DNA from: Hoplostethus atlanticus | Taxonomy: Eukaryota; Chordata; Actinopteri; Trachichthyiformes; Trachichthyidae | DNA length: 64,000 nucleotides | Assembly (NCBI GenBank): GCA_034670405.1 | Contig: JAXDDX010000063.1 | Span: forward strand, 564,501 to 628,500 | Reading direction: 5' to 3' | Shown here: positions 37,400 to 48,722 of the stretch, piece by piece | Layout of the letters: every line of letters starts with the position of its first letter | How positions within the stretch are numbered: the stretch's first letter is position 1 | Notes under the pieces: model-generated | The model's input: only the letters and a program-made list of their open reading frames with translations | Told to the model about the DNA's origin: nothing | Database searches by the model: none | Made by a program: the position numbers and the translations under genes

Positions 37400-37727
37400 A
37401 TAGTACTGAAAATATTTCAGTAGTATTTGAGAGCATTTTCAGTAGAATCAGTGGAATCCAGAGTCAAGCGTGCAAAAGTTGTGCGTGTCACGCGTGAGCC
37501 GTCCCGCTGCCGTGATGTTGGGTGTGTGAATAATATAATATATCCATGTGTGAGTTATCCATATGTTGAACTATCGGCCAGCTTGCTATGTAGTAACATG
37601 TTGATTTGCCAGCTAGCTATGCTATTTAGCTATCTAGTATAACAGGACATAATTCTGCTGCCGAACCCAACATGGGATACGGTTTGCAAGCAGAACTCAA
37701 AAAGGGAGCAATGAAAGGGGGCTCATC

Positions 37728-38551
37728 TTGAGTGCTTTCGAATTTGTGAAGAGTTGGGACTGTGGGATGGTCATAACAAACATCAGAGAAGCCTTCAAAG
37801 AAAAAATCCCACAGGATGTGAGGCAAGTTTATGGCTACAGTCTAATTTTTATTGATTCAATGCATATTGTGTATTCCATAAAAGTCTCTCCCCACATTCG
37901 TCAACAGAATTTTCTGTTCTTTTTCAGCTTGCAATTTCTTATGGGTTGTGGGAACAAGCTTGTGTCTCCAAATCTGCGTGAAGACCAGGAGCTGAATGCA
38001 TCATTGATCCAGAAAGTTTTTAATTTAAAGGCTTTGTACATCAGGCCCTCCAGACCCTTGCCAGTACGTTTTTTAATTAGTTTCTTAGTGTTGTAGAGTC
38101 CTCCCTCTAAGACTCACATTCTTTCAAATTTGAATAGATCACCTGAGATTTTTCTATGTTTTGTTTATTGTTGTTTATCTGCTTGTTTTGAAAGTGTGAC
38201 TCTTCAGATACTGATGACAGTTGTGTGGAGGAGATCACCCAGTCATCAAGAGAGTGCAGTGGCCACATTACCACCAGCGCCATGACCAGGACCACTCCAT
38301 CAACACCAGGAGAGTCCATTGACATGGCTATGATGAACCAGACCCCATCAGCATCTGGCCACATTACCACCAGGGCCATTCCATCAACACCAAGAGAGTC
38401 TATTGACATGGCTACGGTGATACAGACCCCATCAGCATCTGTAGAGAACAACGATGACTATAACACCTACTTAGAGTTAGAAATCCACAACCGGCATTTG
38501 AAACAACAATTTAATCTTACTGTCATTACATTGAGCAACTTGACTCTGTGA
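37728..38551 (+). CDS. Partner protein of the integrase element, exons uncertain
   Basis: Three coding-like blocks are visible. The first (about 37728-37835) reads NIREAFKEKIPQDV. The second follows the splice-like TTCTTTTTCAG at 37927 and contains MGCGNKLVSPNLREDQELNA and LYIRPSRPLP. It ends at a GTACGT donor at about 38065. The third follows TGCTTGTTTTGAAAG (to about 38194) with the acidic stretch SDTDDSCVEEITQSSRECSG. It then has two similar Ser/Thr/Pro-rich copies (GHITTSAMTRTTPSTPGESI and GHITTRAIPSTPRESI), and ends at a TGA at 38549. The IREAFP---FELL--GNKLV--YIRPSRPLP pattern reminds me of the N-terminal part of fish HECT-type (G2/M-phase E3 ligase-like) proteins, but no HECT domain is present. 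The function is unknown; the frame at the first junction does not close cleanly. Confidence 0.45.
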
Positions 38552-40281
38552 TCATTTTAAGACATGCATATTTTATGAATGTTCCATAAAATGTAAAAAA
38601 ACTGGAAAATAAATCAATCCCATGGTTTCCATCATTTTCTAAAGGCTCAAAAGTCTGTTGAATGATATTCATAATTGTCTGATTTATTAAGATGCCATTT
38701 GATGGAACAACAACATTATTTGGTGTCTCTAACTCAGGAAGTGGTCCATCCTCTTCTACACCGAAATCATTGTCAACATTACATATGTCATTAATAGCTG
38801 TATTATTAACTCCTGCATTGTTGAGAACACCTCTCTGCCACAGTTGAAGGGGTGTGTAGCCTCCTTGAGTTGAAAGGCCATGATGATTCCATTGCTCCCT
38901 AAATTTTGTGACAGCCTTTGAAGTCTTGGTAAGTAAATGAAGTGGAGACAAAATAGATGGAGTTCATTGAGAGAATCTAGGAGTCCCTGCTCTTCCATGA
39001 AGGTGAACAGGTTACAATATTGGGACGATACCACTCTATTAAGCTCTGCCCATAATCTTTCTATTCGTTGGTTGTGAACACTACGACCCGTGATTATACT
39101 ATTTCTGTTAAGTCCTCTTCGTTCCAGCATAAAGCGGGCAATGTCTATGTTCTCCATTCCATGATCACTTCGGGCTCTTGAAGGCAATCCATATTGTTGT
39201 ACGCCACTCCTAAACAGCGATAGGACAGTGGAAGCTCTATTGTTGTCCTCACAACTTAGGTATATTATGGTCTGACTAAACCCATCCACGCAGCCATGGA
39301 ACATGCTCCACCTCACAAGCTTATGGTTTCCATCTATGTGCCTGTTAAAACAAACATTATGGTAGTAAAAATGGTAAATATTAATATCAACATACAGAGA
39401 ATTTACTAATTATTAGGAACACTTTACAATAAGTGTAAATTGCCAATATGAGCAGCACAAATATCATCTGAAACAAAGTCTCACTCGCTAACAATGAGAA
39501 AGGATCTAAAAGCAGAAGGTGTAATCATGGGAATATTCTACTCCCCATAACTGATTAGGAGTTTGAACATTATAAATCTGCCGGTGTATGGTATGGCGAC
39601 ACCTAAATGGCCGCCCAAAAGGATCAACTTCTTGACACGCCAACGTTGAATTTGTATTTGGCGTGACCGGAGGCTCCCAAGTACATATGTTTCACCAGCA
39701 TTTGGGGTGTTCTGAAGAATATCACTTACAATGTTGTTGAGAGCATGATTGGACATCAGTGTATATGCTAACGGCTGGACTCCTAGGTATTTCATGCGCC
39801 TGTACAGTGTCTGTTGACTGATGCCTAAGCATGCAGAAATTCTCTGCCAATTCATGCCAAGCGACACACAGTGGGATATCTGCTCCAAGGAAATGCTGTA
39901 CCTTGGGCAGCCAGAAAAGCCAGCTGAAGTGGTTAGCGGGACCAGGACATTATATGTGACTTCAGTGGATCTCTGTCTGGTTTCATACGCACTTAATCAT
40001 GAGCAAAAACATCTGTACAAGGATTCTAATGTGACTAAATATTGGCTATTAGCTGGATCTTCAATAAATCTTGAAACAGACAAAAATGTAGACAAGGTCC
40101 TTGTGTGATCATCTAGCTCCCTGAATAGTCTCTCTTGTCCCATGTAGTCAGCTGTTCTTTGAATTTGTCCAATACATTGCAGTGCACTGTTAAATAAATG
40201 TGTAACATCTTCTTCATTAGCTGTTGTCTTTATAAACAACAACTGAACTTGAAAAATAAGATAAACTGTACGAAAAAACAT
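38527..40281 (-). pseudogene. DDE integrase-type transposase with introns
   Basis: Reading on the minus strand, a first block of about 94 residues (40281-39998) starts MFFRTVYLIFQVQLLF and is unassigned. The second block (about 39970-39546) has PRYSISLEQISHCVSLGMNW and ISQQTLYRRMKYLGVQPL, a helix-turn-helix region, then a short deletion or frameshift before VDPFGRPFRCRHTIHRQIYN. After a probable intron ending TTTGTTTTAACAG, the third block carries the integrase core. It reads [20 protein letters not shown] (first D), [20 protein letters not shown] (second D), and [20 protein letters not shown] (E, 34 residues after the second D). One indel near 38915 separates the C-terminal part ([30 protein letters not shown]). 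The family is the integrase-core proteins repeated in fish genomes. It would cut and join the element's ends. Two lesions suggest inactivity. Confidence 0.75.
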
Positions 40282-40605
40282 TGTTAGGGGAGTCAGAGCA
40301 CCAGCTGTTGCTAAAATGGTACCTCACTTTGGTCTTCCTTCCTGTTTTTGCACAAGACAACAAATGGGATTAGAGAACTAGCCTGCCTTCCTTTTCCAGC
40401 AACCTCCTTCCTTTTCCAATGAAATTTCTCACACACTATTGAGAGTGGTCTCACACACACTACTAAGATTGTTTTCATGTATTATTGAGAATGCTCACAC
40501 ATACTACTGAGAATGCTCACACATACTACTGAATGTTCGCACATACTACTGAGATTGCTCACACATACTACTGAAAATGCTTTCACATACATATGTATAT
40601 TAGGG

Positions 40606-41150
40606 GTGGGCCGATTGATCGGACAAAACGAGTATCCGGTAAGGATATTGTGCGTGCGATTGTCAAATCAAGAAACTCAGTTCAACCGTCCTGCAGCCCG
40701 TCCTGCAGCCTGTCCCGCAGCCTGTCCTGTAACTAAGTTTGAACCTGGCTCAAAGCTCTTCTCTCAGCTCAAGTACCAGACCAGCTCCAGAGTGAATCTC
40801 GCTGAGACAGCCGATTGAGTTCACTCCAGCTGATCCAGAAACCAAGAAGCCAGCCGCTACTCTACTCTGCTCCCTGAACGACGTGAGTCAACACATCGAC
40901 CTATCCCTCTATCTCCACTGAGGTGAACTGTTGGCACAACGATTCCAACGGACAATGGGCCCCGGACCGTGTGTTTACCTGTCTATTGCGACTGCGCAAT
41001 GGTAACCACAGAGACTAGGATGCCGCTGACACCCTGCAAACCACACAGTAACCAACTTTCCACTGTTATTTATCATACCATTTGCCAAATCTTGCTTGCC
41101 ATCCTATTTGCCAGTTTTTCTTGCTATTATTTGTGTTAGTTTAGTATACC
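40606..41150. other. Intergenic, possible MITE start
   Basis: TTAGGGGTGGGCCGATTGAT at about 40600 resembles a nonautonomous transposon end. The following triplicated CCTGYCC(C/T)GCAGCC segment near 40690-40727 is a short local repeat. No gene is recognised. Confidence 0.35.
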
Positions 41151-41730
41151 CAGTGTTGCGCAAGTTGCTCAGGAAGTGTAATAAGTTAGGGTTATATTAC
41201 TATATTACTTTCGCTACCCCCCCTTTCCGAAAAAGTGACGTACAACCTGTTTAGCCAGCTCCTTTTACAACTGAATCCACTTTATTGGAACAATAATTAA
41301 TCTTACAGGAGTCAACAATCAGCTAAACTGCATAACTGCAAATATTGCAGCCTTTCAAACCTATATGTATACATATATAATATATATATATATATAAAAA
41401 ATAAAGCAACAGTCTCTCCCGACTTTTACGATACGATATACCCAGCGACGAGCTTCTTCAGATCTTGTCTTATCTTCACTTAACGTCTCTCCACCACCAT
41501 GTCCTGCTCTAAAATCCAGTTTATGTTGTTTAGCCAGAGTGCATGCATCACTGGATGCCTCCCTGTCAGCGCCGGTGTTTTTTTTCGACAAGTTTCACAT
41601 TGCTGTGCTGCCGTATCAGATGCTTCAATAAATTAGATGTTGTATTTTTCGCAGTTGAAAGCATTTTCGCCGTGACCTGCCGCACATACACGTCATCATA
41701 AAATAGTCTACCTAGGACAAAAAACAAACA
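41151..41730 (-). mobile_element. hAT element fragment with BED finger remnant
   Basis: CAGTGTTGCGCAAGTTGCTC at 41151 is a hAT-like terminus. On the minus strand near 41580-41690, NTTSNLLKHLIRQHSNVKLV resembles the second half of a BED zinc finger (TSNL--HL---H), the N-terminal DNA-binding part of hAT transposases. The rest of the transposase is not present. A TA-rich microsatellite lies near 41378-41400. Confidence 0.5.
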
Positions 41731-44205
41731 AAACAAACAGGGCTCACTTCTTATTAGACTGATATCATTATAAAAAGACTATTCCAGTGTAAACTGGTGG
41801 TGCCCCATGAGTGTTAATTAATAAGATATTGATTACTAAAAATAACTATACGAACGAAGCAACATGCTACAACCTTATAGGATCAAAATGATCAAAATGA
41901 TGAAAAATAGCAATGGTCAAGCAAACAAAACTGGCTCCTCCTGAAAGTCCTCCTCGGCTCATTTAACTCGTATCCTGCGCTATAAATGTCCAAATGAAAC
42001 TTCTCTGGTGTTAAAGGTTTGTCAGGGCACCAACTTTTCATAATGTGATCATGGCCCTGAAAAGGCCAATTGTTAAAATGGATTAAATATTTCCACTTTT
42101 CTCTCTATACAATCTAGCTTTTCCTTATCATTACATATTATAGGCCTGTACTCCAAGGTTAATATGAATGTGCATGTCGTCTCTTTTGTTTGTTCTATCT
42201 TTTAGGAAAACAAAATAAAGTGAGCATTCTCTTTTAGCCTACAGCAATCTGGCAATAACCATTCGACCATTAAATTACTTTGAGACAGCCTACTGAGTTC
42301 CTGGGTTCCACGCTGATAATGTTTTCTCTTTTAATTATTGTATTTGAAAAGGGTCGTACAATGTATGCGGCACCATCCCATTCTGAAACCCTGGCCCCCC
42401 ACATGGTATGCCACAAGCCGGAGACAGAGGGATGGTAAATGCCGGTCCAGTGATGATCAGCGGATTCAGAGGTTTTAGACAACACCAGGCAAAACAAAAT
42501 TCTTTTGAAATTCAGTAAAGGGAGCCACAGTGCATTTGGTCTAGGAGACATGAAGGTCTGTTATCGTACAGAGATTTCATCCAGTTGCTGCTATCGCTTC
42601 CATGTTTTTTGGTTGGCAACTCTCTCTGGTCTCTGAGTATGGAGGATTATTTCACCCAGAATGAAAATGGAATCATTAAATGATGAATGTTTTATTCTTT
42701 ACTGTAGCAATAAAAAAAAGTTAAACAACCATTTTCTTTTTCACATTGCTGCCTCTCCTTTCCATTTGTCTTTTTCCAATTGCCATTTTAAATTTCAATT
42801 TTAAAGCTGTATGTAAATTAAGAGGCATGGCATTGAACTGTATTTTCAACTTGTATTCAGCGTTCTACAGTCTAGAAAATGCATATTATTATGAATCAAT
42901 ACAATTAAAACTTTTTTCTGCCACAACTTCCTGTTAGCATCCCAACCAGTAAAAAACTTGCTAGCCATCCATTGGTGAACCAGCACTTGTAACTCATTTT
43001 TTATTAACCTAAATGAGGTTAACTTTTGTGAAGACAATTTTATCTATCATAATATGTCCTAGATTAATACTTAATAAGTGTCTGCTACCTTGTAATACAA
43101 TACCCCGTTTGAACGCCAACACATCAGTTTGACCGAGTGAAATAACTCACTCCTGAATGATTTTAACTACTGTAATACAACTGTAGCAACTTGCTACGGT
43201 ACCGGGGTCTGTGACAGACAGAGACACAGGCAGGTGTCTCTCTCGCTCGCGCCCGCGCCCTCGCCTCGTCCCGGCACCCCAGCCGCGGACCCCGCTCGGA
43301 CGCTGCTGCTGCTGGTCTCGTTGGCTCTCTCTCCTGCAGACAGTCCGACTTCCGATCCTCTCGATCGCTTGTCAGACTCAGTCATTCCGTCAGCCTCTCA
43401 CACTGAAGGCGGGCTCACAATACAGGAGTTTTAAAATTCTAACATATTTTGAAATCGGGTTGCATCACGCACATAAGGAGAAACTTCACAGATGTTCTTC
43501 TCTCTAATCTCAAACATGCACACACTACAAGAGCTGAAAATAATGGTGCATCACACACTATAGGATATTATTAAGATTATCGTGCCAGAGGGAGCATGGG
43601 GCTAGATTGCTTGGCAATACCTTCAGCTGCTCCGGGACTAACGTTAGCTTGTAACGCTAACATTTAGCTAGCGAGTTCAAAAGCAATATTGCCCACTGTT
43701 GCAATGTAGAATTGTGTTGATATAATGAAAATAAGTGTCAACATGTTCCAACATAGAGGCAGGAAATGTAGCGACTGTATGCAACAGCTGCTCACCGGGT
43801 GTATGTAGCTGTAACTGAGTTTGTTTTGTTGATATGTTTTTATCATTTGGCTTTATTGACACTGTAAATGACGCTGTACATATTGCCAAGGCATGTTTAA
43901 ATGTACAAAGTGATTGTTAACGTCAGTAGGAACCAAAACAAAATCTCTGCTGTTTTATGACAGAAACTCAAGACAACACAAAAGAACGAATGATGGGATG
44001 CATTGAGGGCAGCAAGTGTAGTGCTAGCAATAGAGGATATTTTGTAGTCTTGATTCTTTTGTTCGTGGGACTTTGATTCTGTGGCCTAGGGGTCAAATGA
44101 GCTGTGGAAATAATAAGCTCATATAGGCTATTGTGGTTAATTTATTATGGGTTAACCTTATTAAAATGTAATTAATTTTCTTTATTTTTGTTTCGTTTCT
44201 GTTTA
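41731..44205. other. Intergenic, with GC-rich segment and dispersed repeat
   Basis: Positions 43178-43228 match the reverse complement of the short repeat at 31679-31730. Positions 43230-43390 are strongly CpG-rich with open frames on both strands but no motif. No gene is supported upstream of the Harbinger exon at 44206, whose N-terminal exons were not found. Confidence 0.4.
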
Positions 44206-45700
44206 GTTGGAGGACAGGTCAGGCTTCAAGGAGCTACTGCGGATGACCTCAGAGGAATTTGAAATCCTGCTAGGGAGAGTAGGTCCACTGATCACCAGAC
44301 AGGATACCAAGATGAGGCGGGCAATTACTGCCAGGGAGAGGCTCTCCTTGACCCTCAGATTCTTGGCAACAGGTTTGTATCGATAACAAATGTACATGTA
44401 GGTTTCTCTCGTGTTTTAATTTTGCAGTAATGTTAACATTTTATTTTCTCTGATGAAGGATTAAACCTACAATTCACTTTCCAATACAGGATTGGGGCCA
44501 CTACTGTATCTGCTATAGTGAAAGACACATGCGAGGCCCTGCATCACGTCTTGAAAGAAGAGTTTCTTAAGGTTAGAAATCCCCCATCTTTTTTATCATT
44601 AGCATCACAACCATAGACATTATGACATACAGTACGTACAAATATGAAGACAAACAGCATAGTTCATAATGACAGAGCTGATAACACATAAAGATAACAG
44701 AATGCATAGATGTGGTGGGCATGTTATAAGGCAGTATGCTTGATTGGGGAGAAGTGATTGAACCATTGATTCAATGCTGGTCAGTTAGAGGTGGGCTAAG
44801 TAGGGGTATAGTATTCAGTAGTTGCTCTGAGAGATCAGGTGAGGAGAAGTCTCTCATCTTGAGAATTGTAAATCATTTGTCATTCTGCTCTCTTATTTGC
44901 AGACACCTAAATCAGAGGAGGAATGGCAAGCAATTGCCAAGGACTAGTACTAGAAACGGCAATTCCCACATTCCCTGGGTGCCCTCGACGGGAAGCATCT
45001 CTACATCCAGCCCCCGGCCCACAGCGGCAGCACGTGGCGCAATTATAAAAGTAGATTTTCTGTTCTTATGATGGCAGCTGTAGATGCAAATTATAAGCTT
45101 TACTATTTGTTAGTGTTGGTACTCAGGGCAGGGTCCCAGATGCTGGGCTGTTTGCCCATTCTGACCTGAAGAAAGCGTTGGACCAGGGTCTCCTGAATGT
45201 TCCTCCTCCAGAATAGCTTCCCAGTTCTGATGTTGTGCTACCCTATATGTTTGTGGGGGATGAGGCGTACCCTCTGAGAACAGACCTGATGAAGCCCTAC
45301 CCCTTCAGGATGCTGGACCACAACCAGAGGATCTACAACTACCGCCTCTCACGGGCACGGCGAGTCGTAGAAAATGCCTTTGGCATTCTCGGCAATAGGT
45401 TTAGGGTGTTCCGCTCCACAATCCTCCTTCACCCAGACAGTGTAACCAAGATCACCTTGGCTTCAGCATGCCTCCACAACTTCCTTCGTGAGCGCCGTTC
45501 AGAGGCCTACATGCCACCAGCACTGGCAGACTGGGAGGACACAGACCACAGGGTCAACAAGGGAGCATGGAGAGATGGACTGGGGGCCATGCAGAGTGTG
45601 CAAGCTGGAAGGGCACGGAACCCCACCCTACTGCCAAGCAACAACGCGATCTCCTGAGAGATTACTTTGTGTTACCTGCTGGCCAGGTGCCATGGCAGGA
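44206..45700 (+). pseudogene. PIF-Harbinger transposase (HARBI1-like nuclease), three exons
   Basis: Exon one follows TTTCTGTTTAG and reads GFKELLRMTSEEFEILLGRV, ending at LRFLATG/GTTTGT (44371). Exon two (44458-44570) reads GLNLQFTFQYRIGATTVSAI. Exon three starts after CTCTTATTTGCAG at 44902 and carries the DDE_Tnp_4 nuclease. The visible motifs are FPHSLGALDGKHLYIQPPAH (first D), YMFVGDEAYPLRTDLMKPYP (second D) and SRARRVVENAFGILGNRFRV (E). The family transposes with 3-bp target duplications and works with a separate Myb-like protein. Stops near 44945 and at 45213, and a frameshift near 45115, inactivate it. The residues after 45655 still resemble the usual C-terminus after one stop. Confidence 0.9.
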
Positions 45701-45977
45701 AGACTGCATTTAGAGAATGGACAATTGATTATTTTTAGATATCATTTTTCCTTTGTTTTGTGGTATTTGTTGGTTGTCCTCTAAATTGCTTTACTATTTG
45801 ATTCTGCTCTCTTGTAAAGAGTATTTTGATGAGGTTGAAAATTTATTAAACATCGGTTATCTTTATTTATCTTATAAATTGAACTGTTACAGCGTAAGTC
45901 TATGATTAAAATAAAGACAATATTCATGATCACATTTCATATATTATATAAGTAATGTAGTAGTAAACATACAAAAG

Positions 45978-46545
45978 TATGTAAAGTGCCAACTCAAGTG
46001 CTAACTCAACATTGCATTGCAACCCTGAACTTTAAATGGCATTGCCATATTCATACATTTTAAGTCAGATTAACACAAAATAGAATTAAATAACAAATAG
46101 AAACGTTGTGTTTGTAACTACTCCTCCAAATTTTGTAGCATCCTCAAATAGCTTTGAGGCTGGAGAGGGCCCTGAGAAGGCAGGTGCTGATATTATTGGG
46201 GCGGCCCCGATGCGTCCGTGAGCAGATCTGGAGGTTTAAGATTGGATCTGTAAACCCCTCACATTACCAGATAATCGGTGCTGAACATCGGTACCGACTA
46301 AATTCCCGTCCAGATTTCTCCGCCAATTGTCGGGAGGGGCGAATCGGGGATGTAAAGTGCCAACTCAACATTGCAACCCTGAACTTTAAATGGCATTGCC
46401 ATATTCATACATTTTAAGTCAGATTAACACAAAATAGAATTAAATAACTAATAGAAACGTTGTGTTTATAACTACTAATTTTGTAGCATCCTCAAATAGC
46501 TTTGAGGCCAGAGAGGGCCCTGAGGAGGCAGGTGCTGATGTTGGT
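45978..46545. repeat. 200-bp direct duplication flanking a dispersed repeat
   Basis: The segment 45978-46190 (with TGAACTTTAAATGGCATTGC and GAGAGGGCCCTGAGAAGGCA) is repeated with minor changes at 46356-46540. Between the copies sits the 155-bp repeat of 46196-46355. A minus-strand frame runs through the second copy but shows no motif beyond Ser/Pro-rich sequence. Confidence 0.8.
46196..46355. repeat. 155-bp dispersed repeat, copy 1
   Basis: From GGGGCGGCCCCGATG to GGAGGGGCGAATCGGGG, the sequence recurs at 58345-58500 with about a dozen changes. GC-rich palindromic edges suggest a small MITE. I do not recognise the family. Confidence 0.75.
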
Positions 46546-46864
46546 GAGGTTGTGACTGTGTGTGTAGGGGGGCATTTGTGTAGGATATGTAGCTGGTGGC
46601 ATGTGTGAGGATGGTGGTGGAGTGAACAGAGGGGTGTTCCACGAAGCGAGCTTACCACTTATCCAGGCTTATTTCGCTTAGTCTGGCTCATTTTCAGGTT
46701 TATTCGGTTCCACAAAGCAAGCTCAGCATAGTTCAAGCTAAGTTGCTGTGGCAACTTATGCTTCCAAACTAGCCTCGGGGCAGGCTAGATATCAGGCTAA
46801 ACCACAGTTGAAGCTTAACACTAGGACCGCCAGGATTATAGCACTACCTTCAAGCGCCACAGCG

Positions 46865-47105
46865 GTCTGCCACCTAGGGTGTCCTAGGCGGTTGCTAGGG
46901 TGTCCTAGGCCATTGCTAGGGTGTCCTGGGCTGTTGCTAGGGTGTCCTGGGCCGTTGCTAGGGTGTCCTAGACTGTTGCTAGGGTGTCCTGGGCCGTTGC
47001 TAGGGTGTCCTGGGCCGTTGCTAGGGTGTTGCTAGGGTGTCCTGGGCCGTTGCTAGGGTGTCCTAGGCCGTTGCTAGGGTGTTGCTAAGGTGTCCTGGGC
47101 CGTTG
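46865..47105 (+). repeat. 21-bp minisatellite within piggyBac
   Basis: About ten units of TGTCCTGGGCCGTTGCTAGG plus G follow one another, with two shortened GTGTTGCTAGG units. The 21-base period keeps frames open (LLGCPGP heptads). This family is unrelated in sequence to the GATGATTTTCTACC minisatellite. Confidence 0.9.
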
Positions 47106-47639
47106 GATCCAAAATGGCCACCTGGACCCAAAATGGCAGCATTTGTAGTAGTACTAGTAGTAGTAGTAGTAGAATGTTGAATGAAGTTGAATGCAGTTGC
47201 ATTACAATTACATTGAAGTCTATGAGACTACAAAATACATTGAAGTCTATGGCGAGTTCAAAATACATGGAAGTCTATGGGAGTACAAATGCATGGAAGT
47301 CTATTACAAAGTACTTCATAATTCCTAAAGTACTACTAGTATCTCTTATAAAAGTCATAGCACACCTCCCCCAATAATTCCGGACAGTTTGACATATGAC
47401 ACGTGCATGTAGCTCGAAAATTGCGGGAGGAGATACACTTCAACCTCGTGTTTATCTGCGATAACTCGTGAATCGTGCGAATTTCTGCCACCGTTACTAA
47501 TTTCCACACCCCGTCGCATAATTCGGAACATTTCGATACCTGAACCACATATGTGACACACACGGTTTTCGCGGTACAGGTGAGCAAAAAAAAACCATAG
47601 GAATCAATGCAAAAAGCGCACGGAAGAATAATAATAAGT

Positions 47640-47790
47640 AGGTCGGATTTCACAGCAATCCCACTAATAATAATAAACACGAGAGATGACAATAGTGGGT
47701 TTGCTGTTACACAGCAATCCCACTAATAAACACGCAAGATTACAATAGTGGGTTTGCTGTTACACAGCAATCCCACTAATAATCAGAATA
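47640..47790 (+). repeat. Hairpin-forming tandem repeat
   Basis: Units of about 56 bases each contain GTGGGTTTGCTGTTACACAG followed by CAATCCCAC, which can fold into a stem. Two full units and one partial unit are present. They run directly into the piggyBac-derived tandem array. Confidence 0.75.
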
Positions 47791-48545
47791 TTTTAACAGG
47801 TCAGGTGAAACGAAACAAGACGATGTGTCGCAAGATGTGCGCGTTGATGGCAGCCAGGTCCAGGATGAGTACAGCCGAGCCATCGGATCCACCACGTCAA
47901 CTCCGACCTGAGATAGAAATTAGCGCAGTGTCATAATTGTTGGTGGTAAAAATTGAATGAAATTAAATTGTCCAATGGAAATATTTTTTACAACATCAGT
48001 GTGTTTTTATCTGTCTCTACAATACTACCATTTACACAGCTCACCTTGGAAACGTTGTAGAAGGATTAGGAACAAAATATAACGAACAAATAATCACAAT
48101 ATCTTAACAGGTCAGGGGAAACGAAACAAGACTAGTGATGTGTCGCAAGATGTGCGCGTTGATGGCAGCCAGGTCCAGGATGTTGCAGAGCAGAATACAG
48201 CCGAGCCATCAGATCCACCACGTCAACTCCAACCTGAGATAGAAATTAGCGCAAACTGTAATCATTGTCCAACACAAATATTTGTCACAACATCAGTGTG
48301 TTTTTATCTGTCTCTATAATACTACCATTTACACAGCTCACCTTGGAAACGTTGTAGAAGTTGACAGTCTCTGGCTTCTTCTTCAATCACTACCAATATC
48401 CAGGCGTTGGTGTGCTATGATAAGGATAATTGTAATATTAATAATCCGTTAGTAATAATTAGGAACAATTATGAACAATATAACGAACAAATAATCACAG
48501 AATATTTTGACAGGTCAGAGGAAACGAAATAGAACATAATAGGTG
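47783..48545 (-). repeat. Tandem modules derived from piggyBac transposase
   Basis: Each module begins AATCA-AATATTTTAACAGG and continues with GATGTGCGCGTTGATGGCAG and the CCACGTCAACTCC(G/A)ACCTGAG exon edge. It then contains the following intron and the CTCACCTTGG splice edge. These match 49500-49750 of the same piggyBac. Starts lie at 47783, 48090 and 48487, the third being a short stub. Modules lack the roughly 40 bases around 49562-49600 of the parent. Module 1 lacks more than module 2. Confidence 0.85.
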
Positions 48546-48722
48546 ATTTTGAACAAATGTTGCAACAATTTTTAAAAAGGTATATGCTCTGTATTAAGTA
48601 ATATCATTAATATCAAAAATGTTAAGTTTGCATAGATATAAAGATTGTGTTTGTTTAAGCATGTAACCTGAAGATCATAAAGTTTTTTAAAAATACAGTC
48701 TTAAGTTTCCCCAAAATAAGGG

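Larger units (their letters stand above)
37355..40605. mobile_element. Two-gene integrase element with inverted subterminal arrays
   Basis: The left side holds units such as GAGAGCATTTTCAGTAG (37404-37446). The right side (40430-40600) holds five or six units of TACTACTGAGAATGCTCACA plus two bases in the opposite orientation. The period is 22 bases. Between them lie two convergent, apparently intron-containing genes, a plus-strand partner (37728-38551) and a minus-strand DDE integrase (38527-40281), whose 3' ends overlap by about 25 bp. The layout is that of an autonomous DNA transposon. The exact ends and target duplication were not resolved. Confidence 0.6.

Noticed and set aside
40430-40600. 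Possible CRISPR-like array because of 22-bp regularly spaced repeats
   Set aside because: The units are directly adjacent without unique spacers, occur inverted at the other end of a transposon, and the genome is eukaryotic.
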